From: Actinomycetota bacterium
GTDB taxonomy: Bacteria > Actinomycetota > Thermoleophilia > Solirubrobacterales > 70-9
NCBI GenBank assembly: GCA_018268675.1
Contig: JAFDWB010000005.1
Span: forward strand, 89,390-153,389
Direction of reading: 5' to 3'
Length of the DNA: 64,000 nt
In this document: piece after piece, positions 47,205 through 56,194 of the stretch
Numbering within the stretch: the stretch's first letter is position 1
Layout: every line of letters starts with the position of its first letter
Made by a program: the position numbers and the translations under genes
The notes under the pieces: model-generated
Databases searched by the model: none
The model's input: the letters and a program-made list of their open reading frames with translations, nothing else
What the model was told of the DNA's origin: nothing

Positions 47205-48284
47205 ATGAACTGGGGAGACGAGGGGTTCGACCGGCGCAGTCTCCTCGCCATGGGCGGCGGGATGTTCTTCTGCACGCTGGCCGGGCAGAAGATCAGCGCG
47301 AGCGATGGGCAGATCGACATCGACGCCCACGCCAAGGGGCTCGCCGTGCCGCCCAAGGTGGCCGCGGCGGAAGCGGCGCGGGCCGGGTCGCCCGACCCGG
47401 CGGCGAACGCGAGCCGCACCGAGCTCGCCGCCTTCACCATCAATGGCCCGGCGCGCGAATACTGGATCACGGCCGAGCCGGTCGAGTGGAACATCGTCCC
47501 CACCGGTCGCGACCAGATGATGAACATGCCGATCAAGGGCAAGACGAAGTTCACCGCCTGGGCCTACCGCGCCTGGACCCCGCACTTCAAACAGCCGCTG
47601 GGGCCGGCGAAGGTGCCGGGGCCGCTGCTCGAAGTTGGTGTCGGCGAAACGCTGATCGTCCACTTCCGCAACAAGCTGAAGTCGCCGGTGACGATGCACC
47701 CGCACGGGATCTTCTACTCGAACGAAATGGACGGCGGGTACAAAGGCAAGTTCACCGACCCGGGCGGGTTCGTCCAGCACAACCGCACCTTCACCTACGT
47801 GTGGGAAGCGAGGCCGGGCACCGAAGGCACCTGGCTCTACCACGACCACGGGCCGATGGATCCGCTGCCGGTCTTCAAAGGGCTGTTCGGGCCGCTGGTG
47901 GTCCGCGCTCCCGGCGAGCAGGCGCCGGAAGCCGAGTTCTTCCTCGGCTTCCATTCCTGGGAACCGCCGATCACCGGCCTGAAGGAAAACTTCGCCTGCA
48001 TCAACGGGCGCGCCTACGCCGGCAACACGCCCGATCTGCGCGCAAGTGTCGGCCAGCGGGTCGGCTTCCACGTCTACGGGCTCGACAACTTCTTCCACAC
48101 CTTCCACCTGCACGGGCACCGCTGGACCGACCCGGACGGGACGATCATCGACACCAAGACGTTCGGCCCCGCCGACTCCTTCCGGCTCGAATTCGTCGAG
48201 GACAACCCGGGGCGCTGGTTCTACCACTGCCACGTCTTCACTCATTTCCACATGGGGATGAACGGGTGGTACATCGTCGACTGA
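47205..48284 (+). CDS. two-domain multicopper oxidase
   Basis: 359 residues. A Tat-like or uncleaved N terminus (FDRRSLLAMGGGMFFCTLAG). Domain 1 carries MHPHGIFYSNEM and WLYHDHGPMD; domain 2 carries HTFHLHGHRWTDP and WFYHCHVFTHFHMGM, giving complete type 1 and trinuclear copper ligands in about 360 residues. This is the small-laccase / nitrite-reductase-like two-domain type, which works as a trimer. It could be a laccase, a cuproxidase or a copper nitrite reductase relative; HCHVFTHFHMGM favours an oxidase. Confidence 0.87.
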   Translation: MNWGDEGFDRRSLLAMGGGMFFCTLAGQKISASDGQIDIDAHAKGLAVPPKVAAAEAARAGSPDPAANASRTELAAFTINGPAREYWITAEPVEWNIVPTGRDQMMNMPIKGKTKFTAWAYRAWTPHFKQPLGPAKVPGPLLEVGVGETLIVHFRNKLKSPVTMHPHGIFYSNEMDGGYKGKFTDPGGFVQHNRTFTYVWEARPGTEGTWLYHDHGPMDPLPVFKGLFGPLVVRAPGEQAPEAEFFLGFHSWEPPITGLKENFACINGRAYAGNTPDLRASVGQRVGFHVYGLDNFFHTFHLHGHRWTDPDGTIIDTKTFGPADSFRLEFVEDNPGRWFYHCHVFTHFHMGMNGWYIVD

Positions 48285-49045
48285 GGGGGGCCTGGCCCGC
48301 CCTGGGGGCTGCTGTCTGCGCCGCGGCGCTCGCCCTCCCGGCCGCAGCGGCGGCGAACAACACCCGGGTCTCGATCTTCGACTACCAGTGGTCGATCAAA
48401 GAAGTCCACATCAACCTCGGTGAGAAGGTCACCTGGGACTGGCTCGGGCCCGACCTCGAGCACTCGGTGACCGGGATCTCGCCGAACGACCTGCAGTGGG
48501 ACTCCGACCCCGGCACCGACGTCCCCCACCACCGCGCCGGGGACGAATACACGCTCGAATTCACCCAGCCCGGCGTCTACCTCTTCCAGTGCAAGCTGCA
48601 CGCCTGGGTCCGCGGCGAGGTGATCGTCTCCGAAACGCCCGGCAACCCCTTCTCCAACCCCGGCCCGCCGCCGCCGCTGAACATCGACGTGACCCCGCCG
48701 ACGATGGGCGAAGTGAAGCTGGAGAAGACCACGCTGCGGGGCACCAAGGGCACCGCCATGCGCGCCTCGATCAGCGAGAGCGGCAAGCTCGACGCCGAGT
48801 ACTACCGCCTCGACTCGAAGGGCCACCGCGTCTACAACGGCTACCGCGAATGGAACACCTACCTCGGCATCAACCACATCCGCCTGGCGGCGCGCTGGAA
48901 GCACTTCAAGGCAAAGCCGGGCCGCTACGTCGCCGTCCTCCGCGCCACCGACGAATCGAACAACACATCGAAACCCCTGACGAAGTCCTTCACGATCCTC
49001 GGCAAGAACCCGCCGAAGACCCGCAAGGCCGGCCAACGGCCGTAG
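48266..49045 (+). CDS. secreted cupredoxin-like protein with C-terminal beta domain
   Basis: 259 residues from GTG 48266, overlapping the oxidase by 19 bases. Signal peptide, then a plastocyanin-like domain: VSIFDYQWSIKEVHINLGEKVTWDW, LEHSVTGISP (His ligand) and VYLFQCKLHAWVRGEVIV (Cys and His). The Met ligand expected after the His is not at the usual position. The second half (EVKLEKTTLRGTKGTAMRASISESGKLDAEYYRLD ...) is a beta-rich domain of the type seen in actinobacterial secreted proteins. It may dock to the oxidase. Confidence 0.78.
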   Translation: MVHRRLRGAWPALGAAVCAAALALPAAAAANNTRVSIFDYQWSIKEVHINLGEKVTWDWLGPDLEHSVTGISPNDLQWDSDPGTDVPHHRAGDEYTLEFTQPGVYLFQCKLHAWVRGEVIVSETPGNPFSNPGPPPPLNIDVTPPTMGEVKLEKTTLRGTKGTAMRASISESGKLDAEYYRLDSKGHRVYNGYREWNTYLGINHIRLAARWKHFKAKPGRYVAVLRATDESNNTSKPLTKSFTILGKNPPKTRKAGQRP

Positions 49046-49067
49046 AAGGCCCCGGAGGATCGAACCC

Positions 49068-49859
49068 TTACCGGCGCTTGCGGGAGCGGGAGCGGCGGGC
49101 CGGTTTGCCGGCGTTGCGGAGGGTCTGCTCGGCGGCCTTCTCGGTCTCCTCCCCCATCGTGATCTGGAACATCGCCAGGAGGGCGTCGGAGGCGAGCGAG
49201 CGCATCGCCTCGAGCGCCTCCAGCACCTTCTGCCAGTCCTCGTCCGGGCGGCCGGCCTTGTCGAAGGGCTCCCAGATCTGTTCGGTGAAGAGGTCGACGT
49301 AAGCGCGGGCGACCGCGTCGGCATGCTCGTGCAGCTTGGCGGCGAGCGCGACCGCCGCGGTCGGGCTCACCCCGAACTCGATCAACCGCGTCGCCGCGCG
49401 GTGCAGGCGCGGGCTGATCACCTCGATGTTGCCGTCCGCCAGCACCCGCAGGACGCCGAGCTTCTCCGCCCGCTTCAGCAGCTTCGGGTCGACCGCCTCG
49501 ACGTTCCAGCCTGCCGCGAACTCGCCCGGGGTGAAGATTTCCGGTGTCTCGTCCTCGAACGGCGCGCGCACGGCGCGGGCGAAGTCGACCATCTCCTTGG
49601 AGGAACCACCGGTGCTCTCGAGCACCCGCCGGATCGCCTCCAGGTTCAGCCCCTCGGCCTGCATCTCGCGGGTCAGTTCGATCCGCGCGACGTGCTCCTC
49701 GTTGTAGTAACCGGTGCGGCCCTGGACTTCCGGCGGCGGCAGCAACCCGCGGGTCTGGTGGGCGCGGATGTTGCGGATCGTCATCCCGGTGCGCCGCGCC
49801 AGCTCCCCGATCGTCATCTTCCCGTCGGGCGCCTTCGCTCCCTTCACCTCGGTCGCCAT
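49068..49859 (-). CDS. MerR-family transcriptional regulator
   Basis: 263 residues. HTH and wing: MTIGELARRTGMTIRNIRAHQTRGLLPPPEVQGRTGYYNEEHVARIELTREMQAEGLNLEAIRRVL, then a long helical effector domain of about 180 residues. A helix end reads RTIRNIRAHQ rather than the usual IRYYE. Its ATG overlaps the upstream SDR stop by one base (TGATG). The effector is unknown; the tail is basic (RRSRSRKRR). Confidence 0.87.
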   Translation of the reverse strand: MATEVKGAKAPDGKMTIGELARRTGMTIRNIRAHQTRGLLPPPEVQGRTGYYNEEHVARIELTREMQAEGLNLEAIRRVLESTGGSSKEMVDFARAVRAPFEDETPEIFTPGEFAAGWNVEAVDPKLLKRAEKLGVLRVLADGNIEVISPRLHRAATRLIEFGVSPTAAVALAAKLHEHADAVARAYVDLFTEQIWEPFDKAGRPDEDWQKVLEALEAMRSLASDALLAMFQITMGEETEKAAEQTLRNAGKPARRSRSRKRR

Positions 49860-50599
49860 CAGGGCATCGTAAGCGCCAGGCGGGCGCCGTTCATCTCCGC
49901 CGCGGCATCCGAGCAGAGCCAGGCGATCGCGTCGGCGACGTGCTCGGCCGGGGTGAAGGTCGGAAACTCCTTGCCGGGGTTCTCGGCCCGCATCTGCGGC
50001 GTGAGGATGGCGTCGACGACGACGATGTTGGCGGTCGCCGCGACCTCCTTGAAGCCGTCCGCGTAGGCGAGCGTCCACGCCTCGGCGGCCGCCTTTGCCG
50101 CTGCATATGGGGCATTTCCGTTGCTCGGCCGCTGCGCCTGCTTGGCGGAGACGACGACGAAGCGCCCGTGCTCGCTCGCCGCCAGCTGGTCGTGGAAGGC
50201 GCGCGTCGTCAGCTGCACCGTGCGGATCAGAAGAGCCTGCAGAAGGTCCCAGTCGGCGAGCGGCTCCTCGTGCAGCGGCTGCCCGCCGCGCCACCCCCCG
50301 ACCAGGTGGATGAGCCCGTCGACACGCCCGAAGCGATCGACAACCGCGTCGCGCCACGCGCCCACCGCATCCTCGTCGGTGAGGTCGACCGCGCGCCCGT
50401 CCCAGCGCTCGGCATCGAGCCCCAGCTCAGCCGCGACCGCGTCGACCTCGGCCTGGCCGCGGTTCGCTCCGGCGACGATCGCCCCGCCCGCGGCCAGCCG
50501 CGCCGCGACCGTCGGCCCCAGCCCACCGCCGATCCCGGCGACCGCGATGACCCGGCCCGCGAGATTCCCTCCGTCGTCCACCCCGGCATCCTCTCGCAT
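49859..50599 (-). CDS. short-chain dehydrogenase/reductase
   Basis: 246 residues. Rossmann VIAVAGIGGGLGPTVAARLA (G-x3-G-x-G region), LIHLVGGWRGG in place of NNAG, a VVSAKQAQRPSNGNAPYAAAKAA active site with Ser and Y-x3-K, and a C-terminal FTPAEHVADAIAWLCSDAAAEMNGARL. The NNAG replacement is somewhat unusual. It is coupled to the MerR gene. The substrate is unknown. Confidence 0.85.
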   Translation of the reverse strand: MREDAGVDDGGNLAGRVIAVAGIGGGLGPTVAARLAAGGAIVAGANRGQAEVDAVAAELGLDAERWDGRAVDLTDEDAVGAWRDAVVDRFGRVDGLIHLVGGWRGGQPLHEEPLADWDLLQALLIRTVQLTTRAFHDQLAASEHGRFVVVSAKQAQRPSNGNAPYAAAKAAAEAWTLAYADGFKEVAATANIVVVDAILTPQMRAENPGKEFPTFTPAEHVADAIAWLCSDAAAEMNGARLALTMP

Positions 50600-50656
50600 C
50601 CCCGCGCCCGAGGCCCCGCCCCTCCCACCGGGGAGGCGCGGGGCCCGGACCCGGCC

Positions 50657-51283
50657 TCAGCCGGCGGGGGCGGCGACCGGGGTGCAGATCGCCGTGATGG
50701 TCATGGTCAGCGGGTTTTCATAGCTGAAGGCGTCGGCGAACCAGCCGCTGCGTTCGGCGTTCGGGCCCGATTCGTTGACATAGCCTTCTTTCGCGTTGGC
50801 GAGGACGGCGCCGCCGCCGATCACCTTCATGCCGCTCGGGCACGTCGCCGTGCCGCTTCCCCCCAAAGGCGCCGCCGGGTTGATCGCGACCGTCGCGGTC
50901 ACGTACTGGACGGTGTGGATGTTCGCCGCGCTGATCCCGGTCAGCGTCGCCTGGTTGATCTGGGAGGCGCCGAGCGAGCCGTTCTGGATCTGCGACCCCG
51001 AGATCGACCCCGTCTGGATCTGCGCTCCGGTGATCGTCCCCGACCGGATCTGCTTCGCGGTGATCGCGCCGGCCTTCAGCTGAGCTTCGCCGATCGAGCC
51101 CTTCTTGATCTGGCTCGCGGTCACCGAGCCCGGTTCGAGTCTGTTACCCGGCAGCGACTTGGCTTTGATCTGGCTGCCGTCGATCTTGTCGGAGGCCGCG
51201 TACACCGACCCGCCTAGCGCGATGAACAGGGCCAACAGGGCGATCACGTTGGAGAACGAGATCGATTTCATGAGTCTTTGCAT
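50657..51283 (-). CDS. secreted decapeptide-repeat protein
   Basis: 208 residues. A signal-anchor (FSNVIALLALFIALGGSVYA) is followed by about ten tandem repeats of roughly ten residues of the form (G/A)-S/T-I-x-x-x-Q-I-x-x-G (SVTASQIKKGSIGEAQLKAG ...), then a C-terminal domain with CPSGMKVIGGGAVLANAKEG and a Cys near the end. Proteins with this N-terminal sequence are very common in Solirubrobacterales. The repeats probably form a regular beta-solenoid stalk. ATG 51283 has AAAGG upstream; ATG 51271 is the alternative. Confidence 0.82.
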   Translation of the reverse strand: MQRLMKSISFSNVIALLALFIALGGSVYAASDKIDGSQIKAKSLPGNRLEPGSVTASQIKKGSIGEAQLKAGAITAKQIRSGTITGAQIQTGSISGSQIQNGSLGASQINQATLTGISAANIHTVQYVTATVAINPAAPLGGSGTATCPSGMKVIGGGAVLANAKEGYVNESGPNAERSGWFADAFSYENPLTMTITAICTPVAAPAG

Positions 51284-51529
51284 GTTGCCTTTCTGTGTCC
51301 GGTAGAGATACGGGCGCGAAATCTACTGACTGTGCAGGTATCTTTATGGCAACGGTCGGATATCTGTCTGGGGCCGCCGTCGATCGCCTGAACGCCCCCC
51401 TTTGATGGCGACGCGCCTCGGGGACGGCGCCTGGTCGGTCCTCGCGGAGACCTAGGCCTGGATGCACGCCCGGCGGGACCCCCGTGCCCGTGACCTCCCA
51501 ACGCCGTTGGCTACCAAGGGCGGCAATCG

Positions 51530-51700
51530 CAGCTGGTCTGGTCACGTCAAGGCGATCGACACGGGCCGCTTCGACTACCTCTTCGTCCTCGTCGCCGATG
51601 GTCGCCGGTGGTTTATCCCGGCGGAATCAATCGAGGCGAAAGCACGCTGCTGGTCGGCGGTCCGAAATACGCTGCCTTCGGCGTTCGGGCCCGATTCACC
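51530..51700 (+). pseudogene. remnant of an intron-associated PD-(D/E)XK-type endonuclease C terminus
   Basis: The frame reads GHVKAIDTGRFDYLFVLVADGRRWFIPAESIE, a sequence typical of proteins annotated as group I intron-associated endonucleases. It then continues in the neighbouring frame as ESTLLVGGPKYAAFGV, so a one-base loss has broken it at about 51644. No start is seen. It sits next to tRNA-Tyr, a usual neighbour of such genes. The rest of the 51.28-51.70 kb gap shows no other gene. Confidence 0.5.
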
Positions 51701-51705
51701 GACGA

Positions 51706-51787
51706 TGGGGGAGAGAGGATTCGAACCTCTGTAGGCAGAGCCAACTGGTTTACAGCCAGTCCCCTTTAACCACTCGGGCACTCCCCC
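51706..51787 (-). tRNA. tRNA-Tyr(GTA)
   Basis: 82 bases. Acceptor GGGGGAG pairs with CTCCCCC-A, D-arm GCCCGAGTGG, anticodon stem-loop CTGG-CTGTAAA-CCAG with GTA, a long variable arm (GGCTCTGCCTA region) as in bacterial tRNA-Tyr, T-arm AGAGG-TTCGAAT-CCTCT. The CCA end is not encoded. Confidence 0.95.
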
Positions 51788-51820
51788 GGGCAAGGGACGG
51801 GAGATTCTAGACGGGCGGGC

Positions 51821-52204
51821 TCAGGCGGGCGGTGCGGCGCCGAGGCGGGCCGACATCAGCTCGTTGAAGGCGTGGACGGCCTTGAGGGGGCGGAGGAAGA
51901 CGGTCAGCTCGCGGACGCGGCCCTGGGGGTCGAGGTCGAGGTAGTCGATGCCCTCGAGCTCGTAGTCGCCGACCTTCGCCTCGAAGCGGAGGGCGACCGA
52001 GTCCTCACCCTGAAGCTCGTCGACATAGTGGAGGCCTTCGAAGACCTCGGCGACGTGGCCGAGGACCAGGATCGCGGCGTCGCGACCCTCGAAGCCCTTG
52101 AAGAGGATGGGGCTGTGGAGGACGACGTCCTCGGCGAGCGCCTCGCGGAGGAGGTCGAGGTCCTTGGCTTCGGCGGCGCGGCGGAAGGCGTGCGGCTCGG
52201 GCAT
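51821..52204 (-). CDS. SnoaL-like (NTF2 superfamily) protein
   Basis: 127 residues from ATG 52204. HAFRRAAEAKDLDLLREALAEDVVLHSPILFKGFEGRDAAILVLGHV, then VALRFEAKVGDYELEGIDYLDLDPQGRVRELTVFLRP. It is a typical compact NTF2-fold protein; the longer upstream frame (to 52312) lacks similarity. Possible isomerase/hydrolase-like role, substrate unknown. Confidence 0.85.
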   Translation of the reverse strand: MPEPHAFRRAAEAKDLDLLREALAEDVVLHSPILFKGFEGRDAAILVLGHVAEVFEGLHYVDELQGEDSVALRFEAKVGDYELEGIDYLDLDPQGRVRELTVFLRPLKAVHAFNELMSARLGAAPPA

Positions 52205-52292
52205 GGTCCCCACCCTACCCGCGCCGTGGAGCCTTACTCTCGGATGGCGAGAGTTTCGCTCCACACCGAGGCGGTGGGATACTCGCCGCGGG

Positions 52293-52774
52293 ATGCCGGG
52301 GGACCACTTCATCGCGAAGGCCTCGAAGACGATCGGCGCGCGCGGCCTGCGCTGGACGGGGAAGCTGAACGTGCCGATCTACCGGCTGAGCGGCGGGCGC
52401 CTCGCCAACAAGATCGGCGACGGGCCGGTCCTCCTCTTGACCACCACCGGCCGCAAGAGCGGGAAGCGGCGCACGGCCCCGGTCCTCTATCTCCCCCACG
52501 GCGAGGCGATGGTCCTGATCGACACCAACGGCGGCAACGAGAAGCTGCCCGGCTGGTCCCACAACCTGAAGGCGAGCCCGGAGGCCGAGGTCGAGGTCGG
52601 CCGGCGCAAGACCGCGGTCGCCGCACGCGTCGCCACCGGCACCGAGCGGGAAGAGCTCTGGTGCGCGGCGGCGACACAGTACGCGGGCTTCGACGACTAC
52701 CTCGGGTGGCTCGAGCGCACGCCGTCGGTCTGGGTGCTGGAGCCGGTCGGCGAACGGCCCGCGGCCGGCGTGCG

Positions 52775-52778
<4 letters not shown>
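52293..52778 (+). CDS. deazaflavin-dependent nitroreductase family protein (DDN-like)
   Basis: 161 residues. [60 protein letters not shown] is the F420-binding DDN signature. These proteins use or bind cofactor F420 for quinone or nitro reduction in actinobacteria. ATG 52293 gives the usual length. It is convergent with and overlaps the sigma gene end by four bases. Confidence 0.88.
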
Positions 52779-53896
<1,118 letters not shown>

Positions 53897-54059
53897 CGGT
53901 TCGATGATCGGTGCCTCCTGAACTCTCTCTCCCCCGGGTTCCCCGGCGCCGGCCCCAAAGCTCCGGCAGTTGCGAAGTATAGGCAGACCTGGGAAACGCC
54001 TCTGGCCCTCGACGGGTCACTTGTGCCGGCCCGGACCGACGGTCGCCTAGGCTTTGTAC

Positions 54060-55064
54060 ATGGCGAACGAAACGAGCACCACCATCCGTACGGTCCCCGA
54101 CGTCCAGTCCGGCGTCCCGGCAACCCAGGTGAGCCTCTCGCGGGTCGGCGTGACCGGCGTCGAGAAGGTGATCCGGGTGCGCGACGGCGACCAGGAGAAC
54201 CTCTTCTACGCGGAGATGGAGTGCTTCGTCGACCTCGAACCGCGCCAGGCCGGGGTGCACATGTCGCGCTTCGAGGAGATCGTCGGCGCGGCGATCGACG
54301 AGGTCGTCCTCGGCGAGGCCTTCAAGGCCGAGGTGCTCGCCGCGCACGTCGCCGAGAAGGTGCGGGAGCGCCAGGACGGGCGCCGCGCCGAGGTCTCGCT
54401 GACGGCCCGCTACCCGGAGACGGTGGCGACCCCGGAGAGCGGCATCGAGACGCAGGAGATCTACGTCCTCTTCGGCACCGCGGTCGCCTCGGAGACGGGG
54501 ACGCGGACGCTGACCGGCGTCCAGGCCCAGGGGATGACCGCCTGCCCGTGCGCGCAGGAGATGGTCACCGGGCTCTCGCGCGAGCGCCTCGCCGCGGAGG
54601 GCTTCGACGACGAGCAGATCGAGCGGATCGTCGACGTCGTCCCGATCGCCACCCACAACCAGCGCGGCATCGGCACCCTCCACATCGGCTGCCCCGAGGG
54701 CGGCCCGGCCTGGATCGACGCGCCGGAGCTGCTGCGGATCGTCGAGTCCTCGATGAGCTCGGAGATCTACGAGCTGATGAAGCGCCCCGACGAGATGGCG
54801 GTCGTCGTCAAGGCCCACGAGACCCCCCGCTTCGTCGAGGACTGCGTGCGGGAGATGATCCGCCAGGTGGTCGAGGGCTACCCCGACCTCCCCGACGACG
54901 CCTTCGTGATGGCGCGCCAGGAGAACCTCGAGACGATCCACCGCCACAACGTCGTCGCCGAGCGCCACGGCACCCTGGGCGAGCTCCGCACCGAGCTGGC
55001 CACCGGCGAGCACTCCGCCCACCACGTCTCGCTGCGCAGCTGGCTCGAGGCGCCGACGAGCTAG
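54060..55064 (+). CDS. folE2: GTP cyclohydrolase FolE2 / MptA (type IB)
   Basis: 334 residues. Family hallmarks: VGVTGVEKVIRVRD at the start, VHMSRFEE, the metal cysteine in QGMTACPCAQEMVTG, TLHIGCPEGGPAW and RHNVVAERHG. FolE2 is zinc-independent or uses Mn/Fe and substitutes for FolE in making 7,8-dihydroneopterin triphosphate or, in MptA, the cyclic phosphate. ATG 54060 follows a TTG two codons earlier. It is convergent with pgsA across the palindrome-rich gap. Confidence 0.9.
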   Translation: MANETSTTIRTVPDVQSGVPATQVSLSRVGVTGVEKVIRVRDGDQENLFYAEMECFVDLEPRQAGVHMSRFEEIVGAAIDEVVLGEAFKAEVLAAHVAEKVRERQDGRRAEVSLTARYPETVATPESGIETQEIYVLFGTAVASETGTRTLTGVQAQGMTACPCAQEMVTGLSRERLAAEGFDDEQIERIVDVVPIATHNQRGIGTLHIGCPEGGPAWIDAPELLRIVESSMSSEIYELMKRPDEMAVVVKAHETPRFVEDCVREMIRQVVEGYPDLPDDAFVMARQENLETIHRHNVVAERHGTLGELRTELATGEHSAHHVSLRSWLEAPTS

Positions 55065-55128
55065 ACGTTCGAGCCGGGAGGCCGGAAAGGGACGGCCGGG
55101 ATTCCGGCCCTTGCGGCTGGCCGAGGTG

Positions 55129-55182
55129 CCCGGGCGCCTCATGGGGGTCCTGGCAGGCTGTGACCCCCATGAGGCGCCCGGG
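55129..55182. repeat. perfect 21-bp inverted repeat
   Basis: CCCGGGCGCCTCATGGGGGT (55129-55148, plus C) pairs exactly with 55162-55182, leaving a 12-base loop. It starts 65 bases after the folE2 stop. Confidence 0.75.
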
Positions 55183-55288
55183 ACGTGAGGGGTGCGTGGG
55201 AGAGGCGGTACAGGGTCGTGAGGGAAGTCGGACTTCCGTGATCGTCTCGTGAGGAAAGGAGGCCACGGGACGGGGATCACGGGGCCCG

Positions 55289-55346
55289 GGGACGCGCTGC
55301 AAGGATTTAGGTCGCCATGGCGACACCTATCGTTGCAGCGCGTCCC
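55289..55346. repeat. large hairpin with 14-bp arms and inner palindrome
   Basis: GGGACGCGCTGCAA (55289-55302) pairs exactly with TTGCAGCGCGTCCC (55333-55346). The loop contains a 14-bp perfect palindrome, GTCGCCATGGCGAC (55311-55324). Confidence 0.75.
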
Positions 55347-55473
55347 GGGCATCTGAGGAAGACACAAGGAAGCGTGACGTCCCCGACTTCTTCGTCAGGA
55401 GGTCCCACTTCGGTGACGGACCCGTGCCGGTCCCGTCACTCCCCCGCGACCCTTACTCCACGCCTCTCATACC

Positions 55474-55523
55474 CGGCCCTCTCGCCACGGCCACAGCCTG
55501 CCCGGGCCGTGGCGAGAGGGCCG
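55474..55523. repeat. perfect 19-bp inverted repeat
   Basis: CGGCCCTCTCGCCACGGCC (55474-55492) pairs exactly with 55505-55523, leaving a 12-base loop. It ends about 75 bases before the pgsA stop, so it could terminate that gene. Confidence 0.75.
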
Positions 55524-55597
55524 CGTCCCTTGTCCCCGGGCGCCAGCCGGCAAGCGCCCCATCCCTCCCCGGGCCCCGGAGCCGCGAGATCGAGCAC

Positions 55598-56188
55598 CTA
55601 GCCGACCGGGAAGTCGGCGCCGGCTTCGCGCTGCGCCGCCGCGGCGCGTTCGCGCTGCTGCTCCTCGATCCGGCGGCGGAGGCCGAAGAAATAATCGGCG
55701 CCGCTGATCACGGTCACGGCGAGGGCCAGGTAGACGAGGACGTCGACCCAGGCGGGCGCCGGGTCGGCGGCGATCAGGGCGATCACGGCGGCGATCTGGA
55801 GGACCGTCTTCGCCTTGCCGAGCCAGGAGGCGGCGATCACGAGGCCGCGCTCCGCGGCGATCGTGCGGAGGATCGTGACCGCGACCTCGCGGGCGATGAT
55901 CACCATCGCGACCCAGGCTTCGAGGCGCCCGAGGGAGACGAGCGAGACCAGCGCGCCGATGATCAGCAGCTTGTCGGCGAGCGGGTCCATCAGCTTGCCG
56001 AAGGTGGTGATCGAGCCGCGCGAGCGGGCGATGTAGCCGTCGAGGCCGTCGGTCAGCGCGGCCGCCGCGAAGACCGCCGCCGCGACGACGTCGCCGTTCG
56101 GCGTCTCCCCCAGCAGCGCGACGACGACCACCGGCACCGCGAGGATACGCAGCATCGTCAGCGCGTTGGGCAGGTTGAGCGGGAACAC
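55598..56188 (-). CDS. pgsA: CDP-diacylglycerol--glycerol-3-phosphate 3-phosphatidyltransferase
   Basis: 196 residues. NLPNALTMLRILAVPVVVV at the N terminus is typical of PgsA. The catalytic signature DG-x2-AR-x8-G-x3-D-x3-D is intact in TDGLDGYIARSRGSITTFGKLMDPLADKLL. It has five to six helices and makes phosphatidylglycerophosphate in the membrane. It is seven bases downstream of the MmpL gene, probably co-transcribed. Confidence 0.9.
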   Translation of the reverse strand: MFPLNLPNALTMLRILAVPVVVVALLGETPNGDVVAAAVFAAAALTDGLDGYIARSRGSITTFGKLMDPLADKLLIIGALVSLVSLGRLEAWVAMVIIAREVAVTILRTIAAERGLVIAASWLGKAKTVLQIAAVIALIAADPAPAWVDVLVYLALAVTVISGADYFFGLRRRIEEQQRERAAAAQREAGADFPVG

Positions 56189-56194
56189 CGCCCG

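Larger units (their letters stand above)
55065..55597. other. palindrome-rich non-coding region between convergent genes
   Basis: 533 bases with no coding frame of merit but several long perfect inverted repeats (55129-55182, 55289-55346, 55474-55523, and a weaker one at 55413-55439). The segment between the first two hairpins, reverse-complemented, resembles the segment between the last two (ACGACCCT...TAC...CGCCTCTC), so the region is an imperfect mirror around the middle hairpin. It may be a bidirectional terminator array or a structured RNA. Confidence 0.6.

Noticed and set aside
51575..51793. 72-codon minus-strand ORF beginning PGGVPEWLKGTGC
   Set aside because: It is the antisense/sense read-through of tRNA-Tyr, a well-known false gene.
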